A DNA stretch of 64,000 bases from Pseudomonas entomophila (GTDB taxonomy: Bacteria > Pseudomonadota > Gammaproteobacteria > Pseudomonadales > Pseudomonadaceae). The notes under the pieces were generated by a model. It saw only the letters and a list, made by a program, of their open reading frames with translations. It ran no database searches and had not been told where the DNA came from. A program made the translations under genes and the position numbers. Where the stretch lies: NCBI RefSeq assembly GCF_029193575.1, contig NZ_JARGCS010000044.1:1-64000 (forward strand), in the 5' to 3' direction. Of this stretch, positions 28,281-37,272 are shown one piece after another. How positions within the stretch are numbered: the first letter of the stretch is position 1; each line of letters opens with the position of its first letter.

Positions 28281-29351
28281 ATGTTCAAAGTGCTTCGCGA
28301 CTGGATGCAGCGCTACTTCTCCGACGAAGAGGCGGTGGTGCTCGCGGTCTTGCTGTTCCTGGCCTTCACTGTGGTGCTGACGCTCGGCGGCATGCTCGCG
28401 CCGGTGCTGGCGGGCATGGTCCTGGCCTTCCTGATGCAGGGGCTGGTCAACGCCCTGGAGCGCTTCAAGGTGCCGACGCGGGTGGCCGTGTGGCTGGTGT
28501 TCACCCTGTTCATGGGCGCGCTGGCGGTGTTCCTGCTGGTGCTGGTGCCGCTGCTCTGGCACCAGCTGATCACCCTGTTCAACGAGCTGCCGGGCATGCT
28601 TGGCAAGTGGCAGTCGCTGTTGCTGCTGTTGCCGGAGCGCTACCCCCACCTGGTGTCGGACGAGCAGGTGCTGCGTGCCATCGAGTCGGTGCGTGGGGAA
28701 ATAGGCAAGTTCGGCCAATGGGCGCTGACTTTCTCGCTGTCGAGCCTGCCGCTGCTGGTGGGGGCGATGATCTACCTGGTGCTGGTGCCGATCCTGGTGT
28801 TCTTCTTCCTCAAGGACCGCGAGCTGATCGGCCGCTGGGTCAGCGGCTATCTGCCGCGTGAGCGCACCCTGCTGACGCGGGTGGGCGACGAGATGAACCG
28901 GCAGATCGCCAATTACATCCGCGGCAAGGGCATCGAGATCCTGATCTGCGGCATCGCCACCTACATCGCCTTCATCACCCTGGGGCTGAACTACGCGGCC
29001 TTGCTGGCGCTGCTGGTGGGGCTGTCGGTGGTGGTGCCCTACGTCGGGGCGGTGGTGGTGACGGTGCCGGTGACGCTGATCGCGCTGTTCCAGTGGGGCT
29101 GGGGCGATCAGTTCATCTACCTGATGGCGGTGTACGCGATCATTCAGGCGCTGGATGGCAACGTGCTGGTGCCGCTGCTGTTCTCCGAGGCAGTGAGTCT
29201 GCATCCGGTGGCGATCATCTGCGCGGTGTTGCTGTTTGGCGGGCTGTGGGGGTTCTGGGGGATCTTCTTCGCCATTCCGCTGGCGACGCTGTTCAAGGCG
29301 GTTTTGGATGCCTGGCCGCGGCAGGAGCCGAGCGTGGCGCCGATGCTCTAG
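28281..29351 (+). CDS. AI-2E transporter family (PerM-like) membrane protein
   Basis: A 356-aa inner-membrane protein with about seven to eight hydrophobic segments, and PYVGAVVVTVPV and LDGNVLVPLLFS near the end, as in the PerM/AI-2E transporter family. Family members include putative permeases and sodium/proton antiporters, so a specific substrate is not claimed. It follows tusA closely and converges on the bcp gene. Confidence 0.9.
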   Translation: MFKVLRDWMQRYFSDEEAVVLAVLLFLAFTVVLTLGGMLAPVLAGMVLAFLMQGLVNALERFKVPTRVAVWLVFTLFMGALAVFLLVLVPLLWHQLITLFNELPGMLGKWQSLLLLLPERYPHLVSDEQVLRAIESVRGEIGKFGQWALTFSLSSLPLLVGAMIYLVLVPILVFFFLKDRELIGRWVSGYLPRERTLLTRVGDEMNRQIANYIRGKGIEILICGIATYIAFITLGLNYAALLALLVGLSVVVPYVGAVVVTVPVTLIALFQWGWGDQFIYLMAVYAIIQALDGNVLVPLLFSEAVSLHPVAIICAVLLFGGLWGFWGIFFAIPLATLFKAVLDAWPRQEPSVAPML

Positions 29352-29358
29352 GGGCGAT

Positions 29359-29378
29359 GGGCCGCGCGCAGCGGCCCC
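29359..29378. terminator. Hairpin between convergent genes
   Basis: GGGCCGC-gcgca-GCGGCCC, perfect 7-bp arms in the short gap between the perM-like and bcp genes. No clear T-run follows, so it is a probable rather than certain terminator. Confidence 0.6.
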
Positions 29379-29385
29379 TTCGTTC

Positions 29386-29859
29386 TCAACCTTTATTCAG
29401 CGCCTGTGCCGCCGCCAGCACCGCATCCACGTGCCCTGGCACCTTCACCCCACGCCATTCCTGGCGCAGCACACCGTCCTTGTCGATCAGGAAGGTGCTG
29501 CGGTCCACGCCCAGGTATTCCTTGCCATACAGCTTCTTCAGCTTGATCACGTCGAACAGCTGGCACAGGGCCTCGTCCTTGTCGCTGATCAGCTCGAAGG
29601 TGAAGCCCTGCTTGGCCTTGAAGTTCTCGTGCGACTTGAGGCCATCGCGCGACACGCCGAACACCACGGTGTTGGCCGCCTGGAACGCCGCGTGCTGGTC
29701 GCGGAAGCCCTGGCCTTCGGTGGTGCAGCCCGGGGTGCTGTCCTTGGGGTAGAAGTACAGCACCACCTGCTGCCCCTTCAGGTCGGCGAGGCTGACCGCC
29801 TGGCCGCTGGTGGCCTGGGCCTGGAAATCGGCGACGGGTTGGTCGAGTGCTACGGCCAT
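29386..29859 (-). CDS. bcp: Thioredoxin-dependent peroxiredoxin (Bcp/PrxQ)
   Basis: A 157-aa peroxidase reducing hydrogen peroxide and organic hydroperoxides with electrons from thioredoxin. The active-site region YPKDSTPGCTTEGQGFRD carries the peroxidatic Cys. The position that holds the second Cys in some PrxQ proteins (five residues on) is occupied here by Gly/Gln, as in one-cysteine members. It begins ten bases after gcvR on the same strand; this gcvR-bcp pair divergent from dapA is a familiar Pseudomonas order. Confidence 0.94.
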   Translation of the reverse strand: MAVALDQPVADFQAQATSGQAVSLADLKGQQVVLYFYPKDSTPGCTTEGQGFRDQHAAFQAANTVVFGVSRDGLKSHENFKAKQGFTFELISDKDEALCQLFDVIKLKKLYGKEYLGVDRSTFLIDKDGVLRQEWRGVKVPGHVDAVLAAAQALNKG

Positions 29860-29869
29860 GAGGGTTTCC

Positions 29870-30430
29870 TTACACGGGGTTCTGTGGGCGCCACGGTTCG
29901 ATCAGCGCATCCAGGTTCAGGGCATCGGCGAAGTCCAGGAACTGGTCGCGCAGCCAGCTGATCTGGGTGCCGGCCGGCAGGATCACGGTGAACTGGGCGT
30001 TGAGCATGCTGCTGCCGGTCTGCGGCGCCAGGTAGGTGTCGCAGGTCATGCTCTCCAGCTCGACGCGGTGGTCGAGGAAGAACTGGCACAGCTCGTTGAT
30101 GATGTCCGGGCGGTAGGCGGCGCTGACGTAGGCCACGTAGGGCAGGGCCTGCGGGCGCACTTCCTGGTCGGCGCTGCGCACCACGTCCAGGGTCAGGCCG
30201 TGTTTCTTGCCCAGGCCCGGCAGGGTGGCTTCGAGACGGGCCAGGGCATCCCAGCTGCCGCCGACCTGCAGCACCAGTGCGCTGGTCTCGCCGTGGCGGG
30301 ACAGGCGCGAGGTGACCACCGCGCAGCGGTTGTCGAAGGCGGCGCGGCTTAATACGTTGGCAAGCTCCATGGGGTTGGGCCCCAGGGCGCTGATGACGAG
30401 GAACTGTTCGCGGACGGTGGCGGTGGACAT
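29870..30430 (-). CDS. gcvR: Glycine cleavage system regulator GcvR-like, two ACT domains
   Basis: A 186-aa protein with two ACT-like domains (about 8-85 and 95-175). GcvR binds glycine and blocks the activator GcvA in E. coli; in Pseudomonas the partner is less clear. It is co-oriented with bcp and divergent from dapA. Confidence 0.88.
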   Translation of the reverse strand: MSTATVREQFLVISALGPNPMELANVLSRAAFDNRCAVVTSRLSRHGETSALVLQVGGSWDALARLEATLPGLGKKHGLTLDVVRSADQEVRPQALPYVAYVSAAYRPDIINELCQFFLDHRVELESMTCDTYLAPQTGSSMLNAQFTVILPAGTQISWLRDQFLDFADALNLDALIEPWRPQNPV

Positions 30431-30679
30431 GCAGCATTCCTAAAGCGATGAGCGGTCGGCGCGGGACGGGTCGAGCCTGCGCGGCACCAGGGCCTGCAGG
30501 GGCCATGGGCACGGGCGTGCAACACTGTCGACGGCCCGGCGGGCCGCGTTGCGCCGATCAAAGGATCAAGGGTAGCGAAAAGCGGCGCCGAGGGGAATGC
30601 TCCGCCCGCCAGCTTCGCTTGTGCAAGGCCGAAGGCGCCAGTACCATTACCGCTCTCTTTTTCCGGCAGGAGCAGTTAC

Positions 30680-31558
30680 ATGATCGCGGGCAGTATGGTG
30701 GCATTGGTCACACCCATGGATGCACAAGGGCGTCTGGACTGGGACAGCCTCGATAAACTTGTAGACTTCCACCTGGAAAAGGGCACCCACGCGATCGTTG
30801 CTGTCGGCACCACCGGTGAATCCGCCACACTGACCGTCGAAGAACACATCCAGGTCATCGAGCGCGTGGTCAAGCGCGTCGCTGGCCGCATCCCGGTCAT
30901 CGCCGGCACCGGCGCCAACTCCACCGCCGAAGCCGTGCACCTGACCCAGAACGCCAAGAGCGCCGGTGCCGACGCCTGCCTGCTGGTGGTGCCGTACTAC
31001 AACAAGCCGACCCAGGAAGGCCTGTACCAGCACTTCAAGCACATCGCCGAAGCCGTCGACATCCCGCAGATCCTCTACAACGTGCCCGGCCGCACCTCCT
31101 GCGACATGCAGGCCGAGACCGTGATCCGCCTGTCCACCGTGCCGAACATCATCGGCATCAAGGAAGCCACCGGCGACCTGGCCCGCGCCAAGGCGATCAT
31201 CGACGGCGTGAGCGAGGACTTCATCGTCATGTCCGGCGATGATCCGACCGCTGTCGAGCTGATCCTGCTGGGCGGCAAGGGCAACATCTCCGTCACCGCC
31301 AACGTCGCCCCGCGCGAAATGGCCGATCTGTGCGAGGCCGCCCTTGAGGGCAATGCCGAGAAGGCCCGCGCGATCCACGAAAAACTCATGCCGCTGCACA
31401 AAGACCTGTTCTGCGAAGCCAACCCGATCCCGGTGAAATGGGCGCTGGTGGAAATGGGCCTGATGCACAAGGGTATTCGCCTGCCGCTGACCTGGCTGAG
31501 CGAAGGTTGTCACGAAAAAGTCCGTACTGCCTTGCGCCAGTCCGGCGTACTGGTTTAA
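30680..31558 (+). CDS. dapA: 4-hydroxy-tetrahydrodipicolinate synthase
   Basis: A 292-aa aldolase-type enzyme condensing pyruvate with aspartate semialdehyde, the first committed step to lysine and diaminopimelate. [21 protein letters not shown] (catalytic Tyr) and GIKEATGDL (Schiff-base Lys) are all intact. A ribosome site (CAGGAGC) precedes ATG 30680. It is followed by bamC after 17 bases, then an MBL hydrolase and purC, a conserved Pseudomonas operon order. Confidence 0.97.
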   Translation: MIAGSMVALVTPMDAQGRLDWDSLDKLVDFHLEKGTHAIVAVGTTGESATLTVEEHIQVIERVVKRVAGRIPVIAGTGANSTAEAVHLTQNAKSAGADACLLVVPYYNKPTQEGLYQHFKHIAEAVDIPQILYNVPGRTSCDMQAETVIRLSTVPNIIGIKEATGDLARAKAIIDGVSEDFIVMSGDDPTAVELILLGGKGNISVTANVAPREMADLCEAALEGNAEKARAIHEKLMPLHKDLFCEANPIPVKWALVEMGLMHKGIRLPLTWLSEGCHEKVRTALRQSGVLV

Positions 31559-31575
31559 TCGAGGAAGTACACCGC

Positions 31576-32688
31576 ATGAAGCGACTGGCTGGTCTTTCCG
31601 CCCTTGCCCTGATCATTTCCAGCACCAGCGGTTGCGGCTGGCTGTGGGGCGAAGAGGGTTATTTCCGCGACCGCGGCAGCGATTACCTGCAGGCCCAACC
31701 GACGGCGGCCATGCAGCTGCCGCCGGGCGCCACCAACGTCAAGCGCATGGACCCGCTGCTGCCGATCCCGCGTAACGTCGCCGACGACCACGCCACCGGC
31801 GAGTTCGAGGTGCCGCGCCCGCTGCCGCTGTCGGCCAGTGCCGACGTCAGCAACTTCACCTTGCAGCGCAGCGGCAGCAGCCGCTGGGTGCTGGCCCAGC
31901 GCTCGCCGGCGGAAGTCTGGCCGGTGGCCCGCCAGTACTTCGAGGACAACGGTTTCCGCATTGCTGAAGAACGCCCGCAGACCGGTGAGTTCAACACCAC
32001 CTGGCAGCGTTTCGACGAGCTCTCCGCCTCGCTCGGCCAGCGCCTGGCGAGCACCGCCTCGAGCCCCAACAGTGAAGTGCGGGTGCGTGTGCGCATGGAG
32101 CCCGGCGTGCAGCGCAACACTTCCGAAGTGTACGTGGTCAGCGTCGAGCGCCCGGCCGGCAGCAGCGCCGAGCCTGATTTCCCGTCCACCTCCAGCAACA
32201 CCGGCACCGACGCGCTGCTGGTCGACGAGCTGCTGGCCAGCATGAACCGCAGCGCCGAGAAGGGCGGTTCGGTCTCGCTGCTGGCCGCGCGCGACTTCGA
32301 CGCGCCGAGCCAGGTCAGCCTGAGCGAGGACGGTAGCGGCAACCCGGTGCTGTACCTGGGCGCCGACCTGGACCGCGCCTGGTCCAGCGTGGGCCGCGCC
32401 CTGGAGCAGGGCGAGTGGCGGGTTGAGGACATCAACCGCAGCCTGGGCCTGTACTACATCAACCTGTCCGAGAAACCCGAGGACAAAAAAGAGCCGGGCT
32501 TCTTCAGCCGCCTGTTCGGCAGCGAGCCGACCAAGGAAGAGCGTGAAGCGCGTGCCGAGCGTTACCAGGTACGCCTGAGCAAGGTGGGCGAGAACGTCCA
32601 GGTCACCGTGGAGAAGAACATCAACACCGTGGCCCCGGCCGATGTGGCCCGCCGCGTGCTGAGCGCCATCCAGGACCGTCTGGGCTAA
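31576..32688 (+). CDS. bamC: Outer-membrane assembly factor BamC
   Basis: A 370-aa lipoprotein of the BAM complex, which inserts beta-barrel proteins into the outer membrane. The N-terminus has a signal ending STSGC, where Cys is the lipidation site. The rest matches the unstructured N-terminal segment followed by two helix-grip domains. ATG 31576 lies shortly after GAGGAAG. The stop is immediately followed by the GTG of the next gene. Confidence 0.95.
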   Translation: MKRLAGLSALALIISSTSGCGWLWGEEGYFRDRGSDYLQAQPTAAMQLPPGATNVKRMDPLLPIPRNVADDHATGEFEVPRPLPLSASADVSNFTLQRSGSSRWVLAQRSPAEVWPVARQYFEDNGFRIAEERPQTGEFNTTWQRFDELSASLGQRLASTASSPNSEVRVRVRMEPGVQRNTSEVYVVSVERPAGSSAEPDFPSTSSNTGTDALLVDELLASMNRSAEKGGSVSLLAARDFDAPSQVSLSEDGSGNPVLYLGADLDRAWSSVGRALEQGEWRVEDINRSLGLYYINLSEKPEDKKEPGFFSRLFGSEPTKEEREARAERYQVRLSKVGENVQVTVEKNINTVAPADVARRVLSAIQDRLG

Positions 32689-33447
32689 GTGCGCTTCGCG
32701 GTACTCGGAAGCGGCAGCCAGGGAAACGGCACGCTGATCGCCAGTGATGACACCTGTGTCCTGGTCGACTGCGGTTTTTCCCTGCGCGAGACCGAGCGGC
32801 GCCTGGCGCTGCTCGGGGTATCGCCCACGCAACTGAACGCGGTGCTGGTGACCCACGAACATGCCGACCATGTGCATGGCGTCGGGTTGCTGGCGCGGCG
32901 CTACAATGTACCGGTCTACCTCAGCCAGGGCACCTTGCGCGGCATGCGCAAGCCGGTGGAGGTGGCCGGTTTTCTCGGTTGTGGCGACACCTTGAGCATC
33001 GGCAGCCTGCAAGTCAGCGCCGCGCGGGTCGAGCACGACGCGCTGGAGCCCTTGCAGTACGTGTTCAGCGACGGGCGCCGGCGTTTCGGCATGCTCACCG
33101 ACCTGGGCTCGTTCGACGCACGCCTGCTGGCGCGCTACCAGGGCCTGGATGCGCTACTGATCGAGGCCAACCATTGCCGTGACCTGCTGGCGCGCGGGCA
33201 CTACCCGTACTTCCTCAAGCAGCGGGTCGGCGGCAACCAAGGGCATTTGAACAACCACCAGGCCGCCAGCCTGGTGGCCGAGCTGGGCTGGCAGCACCTG
33301 CAACACCTGGTGCTGGCTCACCTCAGCAGCAAGAACAACCTGCCACAACTGGCCCGTCAGTGCTTCGTCGACACCTTGGGGTGCGACCCGGACTGGCTCC
33401 AGGTGGCGAATCAGGAACACGGGCTCGACTGGCGCGAAATCGCCTAG
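32689..33447 (+). CDS. MBL-fold metallohydrolase, YycJ/VicX-like
   Basis: A 252-aa protein with THEHADHVHG (HxHxDH) and further metal-site His and Asp residues (MLTDLGS, IEANHC). It resembles the YycJ/WalJ family of nucleases or hydrolases involved in DNA repair or cell-wall signalling. GTG 32689 abuts the bamC stop (TAA at 32686-32688), implying translational coupling. It lies in the dapA-bamC-purC operon. Confidence 0.9.
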   Translation: MRFAVLGSGSQGNGTLIASDDTCVLVDCGFSLRETERRLALLGVSPTQLNAVLVTHEHADHVHGVGLLARRYNVPVYLSQGTLRGMRKPVEVAGFLGCGDTLSIGSLQVSAARVEHDALEPLQYVFSDGRRRFGMLTDLGSFDARLLARYQGLDALLIEANHCRDLLARGHYPYFLKQRVGGNQGHLNNHQAASLVAELGWQHLQHLVLAHLSSKNNLPQLARQCFVDTLGCDPDWLQVANQEHGLDWREIA

Positions 33448-33477
33448 CCCACACCACTCAAGCAAGCGGAGCCCATC

Positions 33478-34188
33478 ATGGAAAAACGCGAAGAACTCTA
33501 CCGCGGCAAGGCCAAATCGGTTTACAAGACCGACGACGCCGACCGCTTGATCCTGCTGTTCCGTAACGACACCTCGGCGTTCGACGGCAAGCGCATCGAG
33601 CAGCTCGACCGCAAGGGCATGGTGAACAACAAGTTCAACGCTTTCATCATGCAAAAACTCGAAGCGGCCGGTATCCCGACCCAGTTCGACACACTGCTGG
33701 GCGACAACGAATGCCTGGTCAAGAAGCTCGACATGATCCCGGTCGAGTGCGTGGTGCGTAACTACGCCGCCGGCAGCCTGGTCAAGCGTCTGGGCGTCGA
33801 GGAAGGCATCCAGCTGTCGCCGTCGACCTTCGAGCTGTTCCTGAAGAACGACGAGAAGGGCGACCCCTTCATCAACGAATCCCACGTCGTCGCCTTCGGC
33901 TGGGGCACCGCCGAGCAACTGGCCGAGATGAAGAAGCTGTCGCTGAAGGTCAACGAAGTGCTGACCCAGCTGTTCGACGACGCCGGCCTGCTGCTGGTCG
34001 ACTTCAAGCTGGAATTCGGCGTGTTCCACGGCCAGATCGTCCTGGGCGACGAGTTCAGCCCCGATGGCTGCCGCCTGTGGGACAAGGAAACCCGCAAGAA
34101 GATGGACAAGGACCGCTTCCGCCAGGGCCTGGGCGACGTGATCGAAGCCTACGAAGAAGTCGCCAAGCGCCTGGGCGTGCCGCTGTAA
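33478..34188 (+). CDS. purC: SAICAR synthetase
   Basis: A 236-aa purine enzyme ligating aspartate to CAIR with [29 protein letters not shown] and LVDFKLEFG, the ATP and substrate loops, are intact and the length is typical. ATG follows AAGCGGAG. It ends the dapA operon and is followed by a separate promoter for tRNA-Ser. Confidence 0.97.
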   Translation: MEKREELYRGKAKSVYKTDDADRLILLFRNDTSAFDGKRIEQLDRKGMVNNKFNAFIMQKLEAAGIPTQFDTLLGDNECLVKKLDMIPVECVVRNYAAGSLVKRLGVEEGIQLSPSTFELFLKNDEKGDPFINESHVVAFGWGTAEQLAEMKKLSLKVNEVLTQLFDDAGLLLVDFKLEFGVFHGQIVLGDEFSPDGCRLWDKETRKKMDKDRFRQGLGDVIEAYEEVAKRLGVPL

Positions 34189-34242
34189 GCGGCGCGTTCA
34201 CGCAAGCGCCTGATACCACGCGAATTTTTTGAAAATAAGGGT

Positions 34243-34270
34243 TTGCGTTTCAAGAAATCGCTGGTATGAT
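34243..34270 (+). promoter_or_regulatory. Promoter of tRNA-Ser
   Basis: TTGCGT (34243-34248) and TATGAT (34265-34270) are separated by 16 bases and end 10 bases before the tRNA, fitting a sigma-70 promoter. Confidence 0.65.
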
Positions 34271-34280
34271 GCGCGCCACT

Positions 34281-34370
34281 GGAGAGATGCCGGAGTGGTC
34301 GAACGGGACGGATTCGAAATCCGTTGTACTGGCAACAGTACCTAGGGTTCAAATCCCTATCTCTCCGCCA
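34281..34370 (+). tRNA. tRNA-Ser (anticodon CGA)
   Basis: A 90-base class II tRNA. The acceptor stem GGAGAGA pairs with the end TCTCTCC, the anticodon loop TTCGAAA gives CGA (reads UCG), a long variable arm is present, the T-loop is GGTTCAAATCC, and the 3' CCA is encoded. A terminator follows. tRNA-Ser genes are common integration sites, but no integrase or duplicated 3' end was found here. Confidence 0.96.
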
Positions 34371-34385
34371 TTCATATGAAGCACG

Positions 34386-34419
34386 AAACCCCTGATTTCT
34401 GAGAAGAAGTCAGGGGTTT
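34386..34419 (+). terminator. Intrinsic terminator after tRNA-Ser
   Basis: AAACCCCTGA (34386-34395) pairs perfectly with TCAGGGGTTT (34410-34419); an inner TTCT/AGAA extends the stem and a T-rich end follows. Confidence 0.88.
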
Positions 34420-34733
34420 TGTGTTTTGAGCGCAGCGTTTATGACAAAGCCGCCGCCGTCCAGCCCTCTGTAGGCTGCCTATTGCGTCTTGAACTCTATC
34501 CCTTGGTACTCCGTTCGACCCGGGCGGCCAAGCCGTCGACGGATTTTCGAACGTCGACGGGTTGGGCAGTTACGCTTTTCGACGTTGGCGTCGGGGCGCA
34601 TCGTGCTCGGCGGGCCGAGAAAAGAAATCAGCAGCGCAGCATCTGCGATCAACTGAGCGCTTTGCATGTGGGCTTCATGGAGTGCTTACGATGATGGTAG
34701 GTTTTCCAACATGAAACCGGCAGGAGAGCACTT
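34420..34733. other. Non-coding stretch downstream of tRNA-Ser
   Basis: About 310 bases with no supportable gene. Short open frames occur on both strands but have no ribosome sites or recognisable products. Composition is less GC-rich than the flanks, which fits accessory DNA next to a tRNA gene. Confidence 0.4.
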
Positions 34734-35057
34734 TTGCAGAGCCTTGAAATTGTTCCGCGCTTGCTTCCTGAAGTACGCTCAGGAAGAAAACAACATACGA
34801 TTCGTTGGCGTGAACGCAACGTGGTTCCCGGCCCGATGCTGTATGTGAATTCGGAGAATAGCTGCGACACGCTGGTCGTGTGGGTCACTCAAGTAGAAAC
34901 GATGCCGCTTCGTTCCGTTGCACGTTATCTCAACAGAACAGGAGAGTGGCCCGACCCTGTATTGTTGGAGGGAATGCGTGAGCACTATCCAGAAATCAAC
35001 CTCGATTCAGAGGTTGAGGTGATACATCACTTTACGCCCGGCAGCCGCCAAAGCTAA
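34734..35057 (+). CDS. ASCH-domain-like protein
   Basis: A 107-aa protein. Near the start, PEVRSGRKQHTIRWRER resembles the conserved GRKTxTIR segment of ASCH (PUA-like) proteins such as the acetylcytidine amidohydrolase YqfB; the fold binds RNA or nucleotides. The likely start is TTG 34734, about seven bases after CAGGAG. It lacks close functional partners and sits downstream of tRNA-Ser. Catalytic activity is not established. Confidence 0.65.
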   Translation: MQSLEIVPRLLPEVRSGRKQHTIRWRERNVVPGPMLYVNSENSCDTLVVWVTQVETMPLRSVARYLNRTGEWPDPVLLEGMREHYPEINLDSEVEVIHHFTPGSRQS

Positions 35058-35189
35058 GTGCAACACCTGATCTTGCGTCATGGTGCTGCCCCGATGCCTT
35101 TCGGACGTTTCGAACACGTCGCCCAGCAGCCGGCAATGAGCGATTTCTTGACCACGATGCGGTGTTCTCCTCCTCCCGCAGAGCGTGTA

Positions 35190-35218
35190 AGTGCTGGCCC
35201 CACGACAGGGCCAGCACT
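35190..35218. terminator. Strong hairpin between convergent genes
   Basis: AGTGCTGGCCC-cacgaca-GGGCCAGCACT, perfect 11-bp arms between the ASCH gene and the beta-barrel gene on the opposite strand. It has no long T-run, but its position fits bidirectional termination. Confidence 0.7.
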
Positions 35219-35271
35219 GCTGTGATGGCAAGCCATCGTCATCCATGCCCGAGGCTGCCACGCACGGGCCG

Positions 35272-36027
35272 TCAGAATTTCCAGTTCAACCCCACCCGCA
35301 GCAACTGCCCATCGTTCTTGAACTTCGAGTCATACCCGGTCCCCGCACCGCCACTGCCTGGGATCACCGCCACGTCCAACTTGTCGGTGCCCAGGTCGTA
35401 GTACAGGTACTCGACCTTGAAGCTCAGGTCGTCGGTCACTGACTGCTCGACTCCCGCGCCCACGGTGTAGCCCAGACGGAAGCGCGACTGGTCGCCAGCG
35501 AACTGGGTATTGCCGGTGGCCCCGAACATTTCCACGCTTTGCTCGGTCTTGCCGTAGGCCAGGCCGGCGGTGCCGTACACCAGTGTGCGGTTGAACGCAT
35601 AGCCCACGCGGCCACGCAGGGTGCCGAGGTAGTTGATGCTGGACTTGAACTTGTTGTTCAGCGCAGCGCCGGTGTTCAGGGCGCGGGTGCCGATGTTGCG
35701 CGAGTCGCTCAGGTCGGTGGCGGAAATGTCGGTTTCCACACCGACCACCCACTGGTCGAACTGGTAGTTGTAGCCCAACTGCACGCCACCGACGAAGCCG
35801 TTGCGGTCCAGGTCGACCGAGCCAGGGCGGGCGCCGCCGGCGATGTTGGCGATGTTCGGGGCGGCCTGGCCCTTGGTGCGCACGTCGTGGTCGCCGCCGA
35901 AACCGTAGCCGGCGTTGACGCCGCCGTAGAAACCGGTCCAGTCGTAGGTGCCAGAGGGCTCGGCGGCCTGGGCGGTCATCGCGCCGAGCAGCGAGAGGGT
36001 GGTGACGGCGAGGAAGCGATTGAACAT
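35272..36027 (-). CDS. Outer-membrane beta-barrel protein (Omp25/OmpA-barrel-like)
   Basis: A 251-aa protein with a signal peptide (about 1-21, ending AQA) and alternating aromatic/polar strands typical of an eight-stranded barrel: WTGFYGGVNAGYGFGG at the start and a C-terminal Phe (VGLNWKF), the BAM recognition residue. It resembles the opacity/Omp25/31-type porin family. The role is unknown; it stands alone. Confidence 0.82.
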   Translation of the reverse strand: MFNRFLAVTTLSLLGAMTAQAAEPSGTYDWTGFYGGVNAGYGFGGDHDVRTKGQAAPNIANIAGGARPGSVDLDRNGFVGGVQLGYNYQFDQWVVGVETDISATDLSDSRNIGTRALNTGAALNNKFKSSINYLGTLRGRVGYAFNRTLVYGTAGLAYGKTEQSVEMFGATGNTQFAGDQSRFRLGYTVGAGVEQSVTDDLSFKVEYLYYDLGTDKLDVAVIPGSGGAGTGYDSKFKNDGQLLRVGLNWKF

Positions 36028-36231
36028 GGAAATGCTCCGAAGGTGTCGTTTTCGAGATTGTTCTTGCCCACAGCCCTACGCCGCGTGCGCATGGCATTCG
36101 TTGATGGAGATGTGGGGGCTGGCGGTTGCAAGCGTCGATTGGCGCTTTCGAAAAGGACAACGGGTGCCGCGGAGGTTTTATTCCAGGCTTTTTCAGTGAA
36201 TCTCAAAAACGACATGCCCGCCCTTTGTAGA

Positions 36232-36310
36232 AGCGGGCTTGCCCCGCGATAGCGTCGTCCGTGCCGGCCGTTGTGTGCCTGATAGACCGCAATCGCGGGG
36301 CAAGCCCGCT
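36232..36310. repeat. Perfect inverted REP pair
   Basis: Left REP (36232-36250) and right REP (36292-36310) are exact reverse complements over 19 bases with a 41-base spacer, between the beta-barrel gene and the esterase gene. Such paired REPs can stop transcription or stabilise mRNA. Confidence 0.9.
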
Positions 36311-36321
36311 CAAGGGGCCAA

Positions 36322-37248
36322 TCACGCCAGGTGGCGGTGCAGGGATTCGAACAGCGCTTCGTACAAACGGTCGACCTCGGGCAGCTCCCTGGCCCGCAGG
36401 CACCCATGCACCAGCCCGGGCCCGGCGAAGTACTCCACCGGCACGTCCGCCACGCCGAGCCGCCGGGCATAACGCAGGCCGTCATCGCGCAACGGGTCGA
36501 ACTCGGCCACGCCAATGAACGCTGGCGCCAGCTCCGAGAAATGCTCGGCGCACAGCGGCAGGGCCAGCGGCTGCTGGCGCTGATGGGGGAGGGGGAGGTA
36601 GGCATCCAGGCACGCCTGGACGTCGTCGCTGGACAGCAGCGGCGCATCCGCGCAGGCGACGCGCGAGGGGCTGTCGTCATTGCCCAGCGCGGGGTAGATC
36701 AGGGCCTGCGTGCAGGGCTGCGCCTCACCCGCTTCACGCAGCGCCAGGCACAACGCGGCGGCCAGGTTGCCGCCGGCGCTGTCGCCGACCACCGCCAGCC
36801 GGGCACGGTCGATGGGCTCGCCCAGCACGCCGTCACGCAGCGCGCGCCAGGCCGCCAGGCTGTCGTCCAGGGCGGCGGGGAAGGGGTGTTCCGGCGCCAG
36901 CCGGTAGTCCACCGCCACCACTAGCAACCCCAAGCGCGCGGCCAGCTCCGCGCAGAAGAACGCATGCGAGTCGAGCCCGCCCAGCATCCAGCCACCGCCA
37001 TGCAGGAACAGCACCGCTGGCCAGCCGCTGGCAGGGGCTGGGTGCGCGGGGTGGAACAGGCGCAGCGGGGCCAGCCCCGGCAGCAGCAGGTCGCGCACTC
37101 GCAGGCCCGCTGGCGGCGGCGGGGTGAAGGCCGTGGCCATGCGCGTATAAGCGGTGCGTTGCGCGGCCAGGTCCGGGTCGGCACTGGCGAAGGTGCAGGT
37201 GCGTTCGACGAAGGCCGCCATGCCGGCGGACAGCGGGTAGTGGGTCAT
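36322..37248 (-). CDS. Alpha/beta-hydrolase, HSL-type esterase
   Basis: A 308-aa esterase with LFLHGGGWMLGG (oxyanion HGGG), catalytic Ser in GDSAGG, Asp in EFDPLRDD and His in LVHGC, the hormone-sensitive-lipase pattern. No signal peptide, so cytoplasmic. It starts 24 bases after the choline/betaine-type binding-protein gene on the same strand, so the two are probably co-expressed; it may cleave an ester of a transported quaternary amine. The substrate is not proven. Confidence 0.88.
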   Translation of the reverse strand: MTHYPLSAGMAAFVERTCTFASADPDLAAQRTAYTRMATAFTPPPPAGLRVRDLLLPGLAPLRLFHPAHPAPASGWPAVLFLHGGGWMLGGLDSHAFFCAELAARLGLLVVAVDYRLAPEHPFPAALDDSLAAWRALRDGVLGEPIDRARLAVVGDSAGGNLAAALCLALREAGEAQPCTQALIYPALGNDDSPSRVACADAPLLSSDDVQACLDAYLPLPHQRQQPLALPLCAEHFSELAPAFIGVAEFDPLRDDGLRYARRLGVADVPVEYFAGPGLVHGCLRARELPEVDRLYEALFESLHRHLA

Positions 37249-37272
37249 GGCGGCATCCGTTCCCAGGGTGGC

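Noticed and set aside
34281-34420. Possible integrative element attachment at tRNA-Ser
   Set aside because: No integrase gene and no second copy of the tRNA 3' end were found in the window, so an inserted element cannot be supported.
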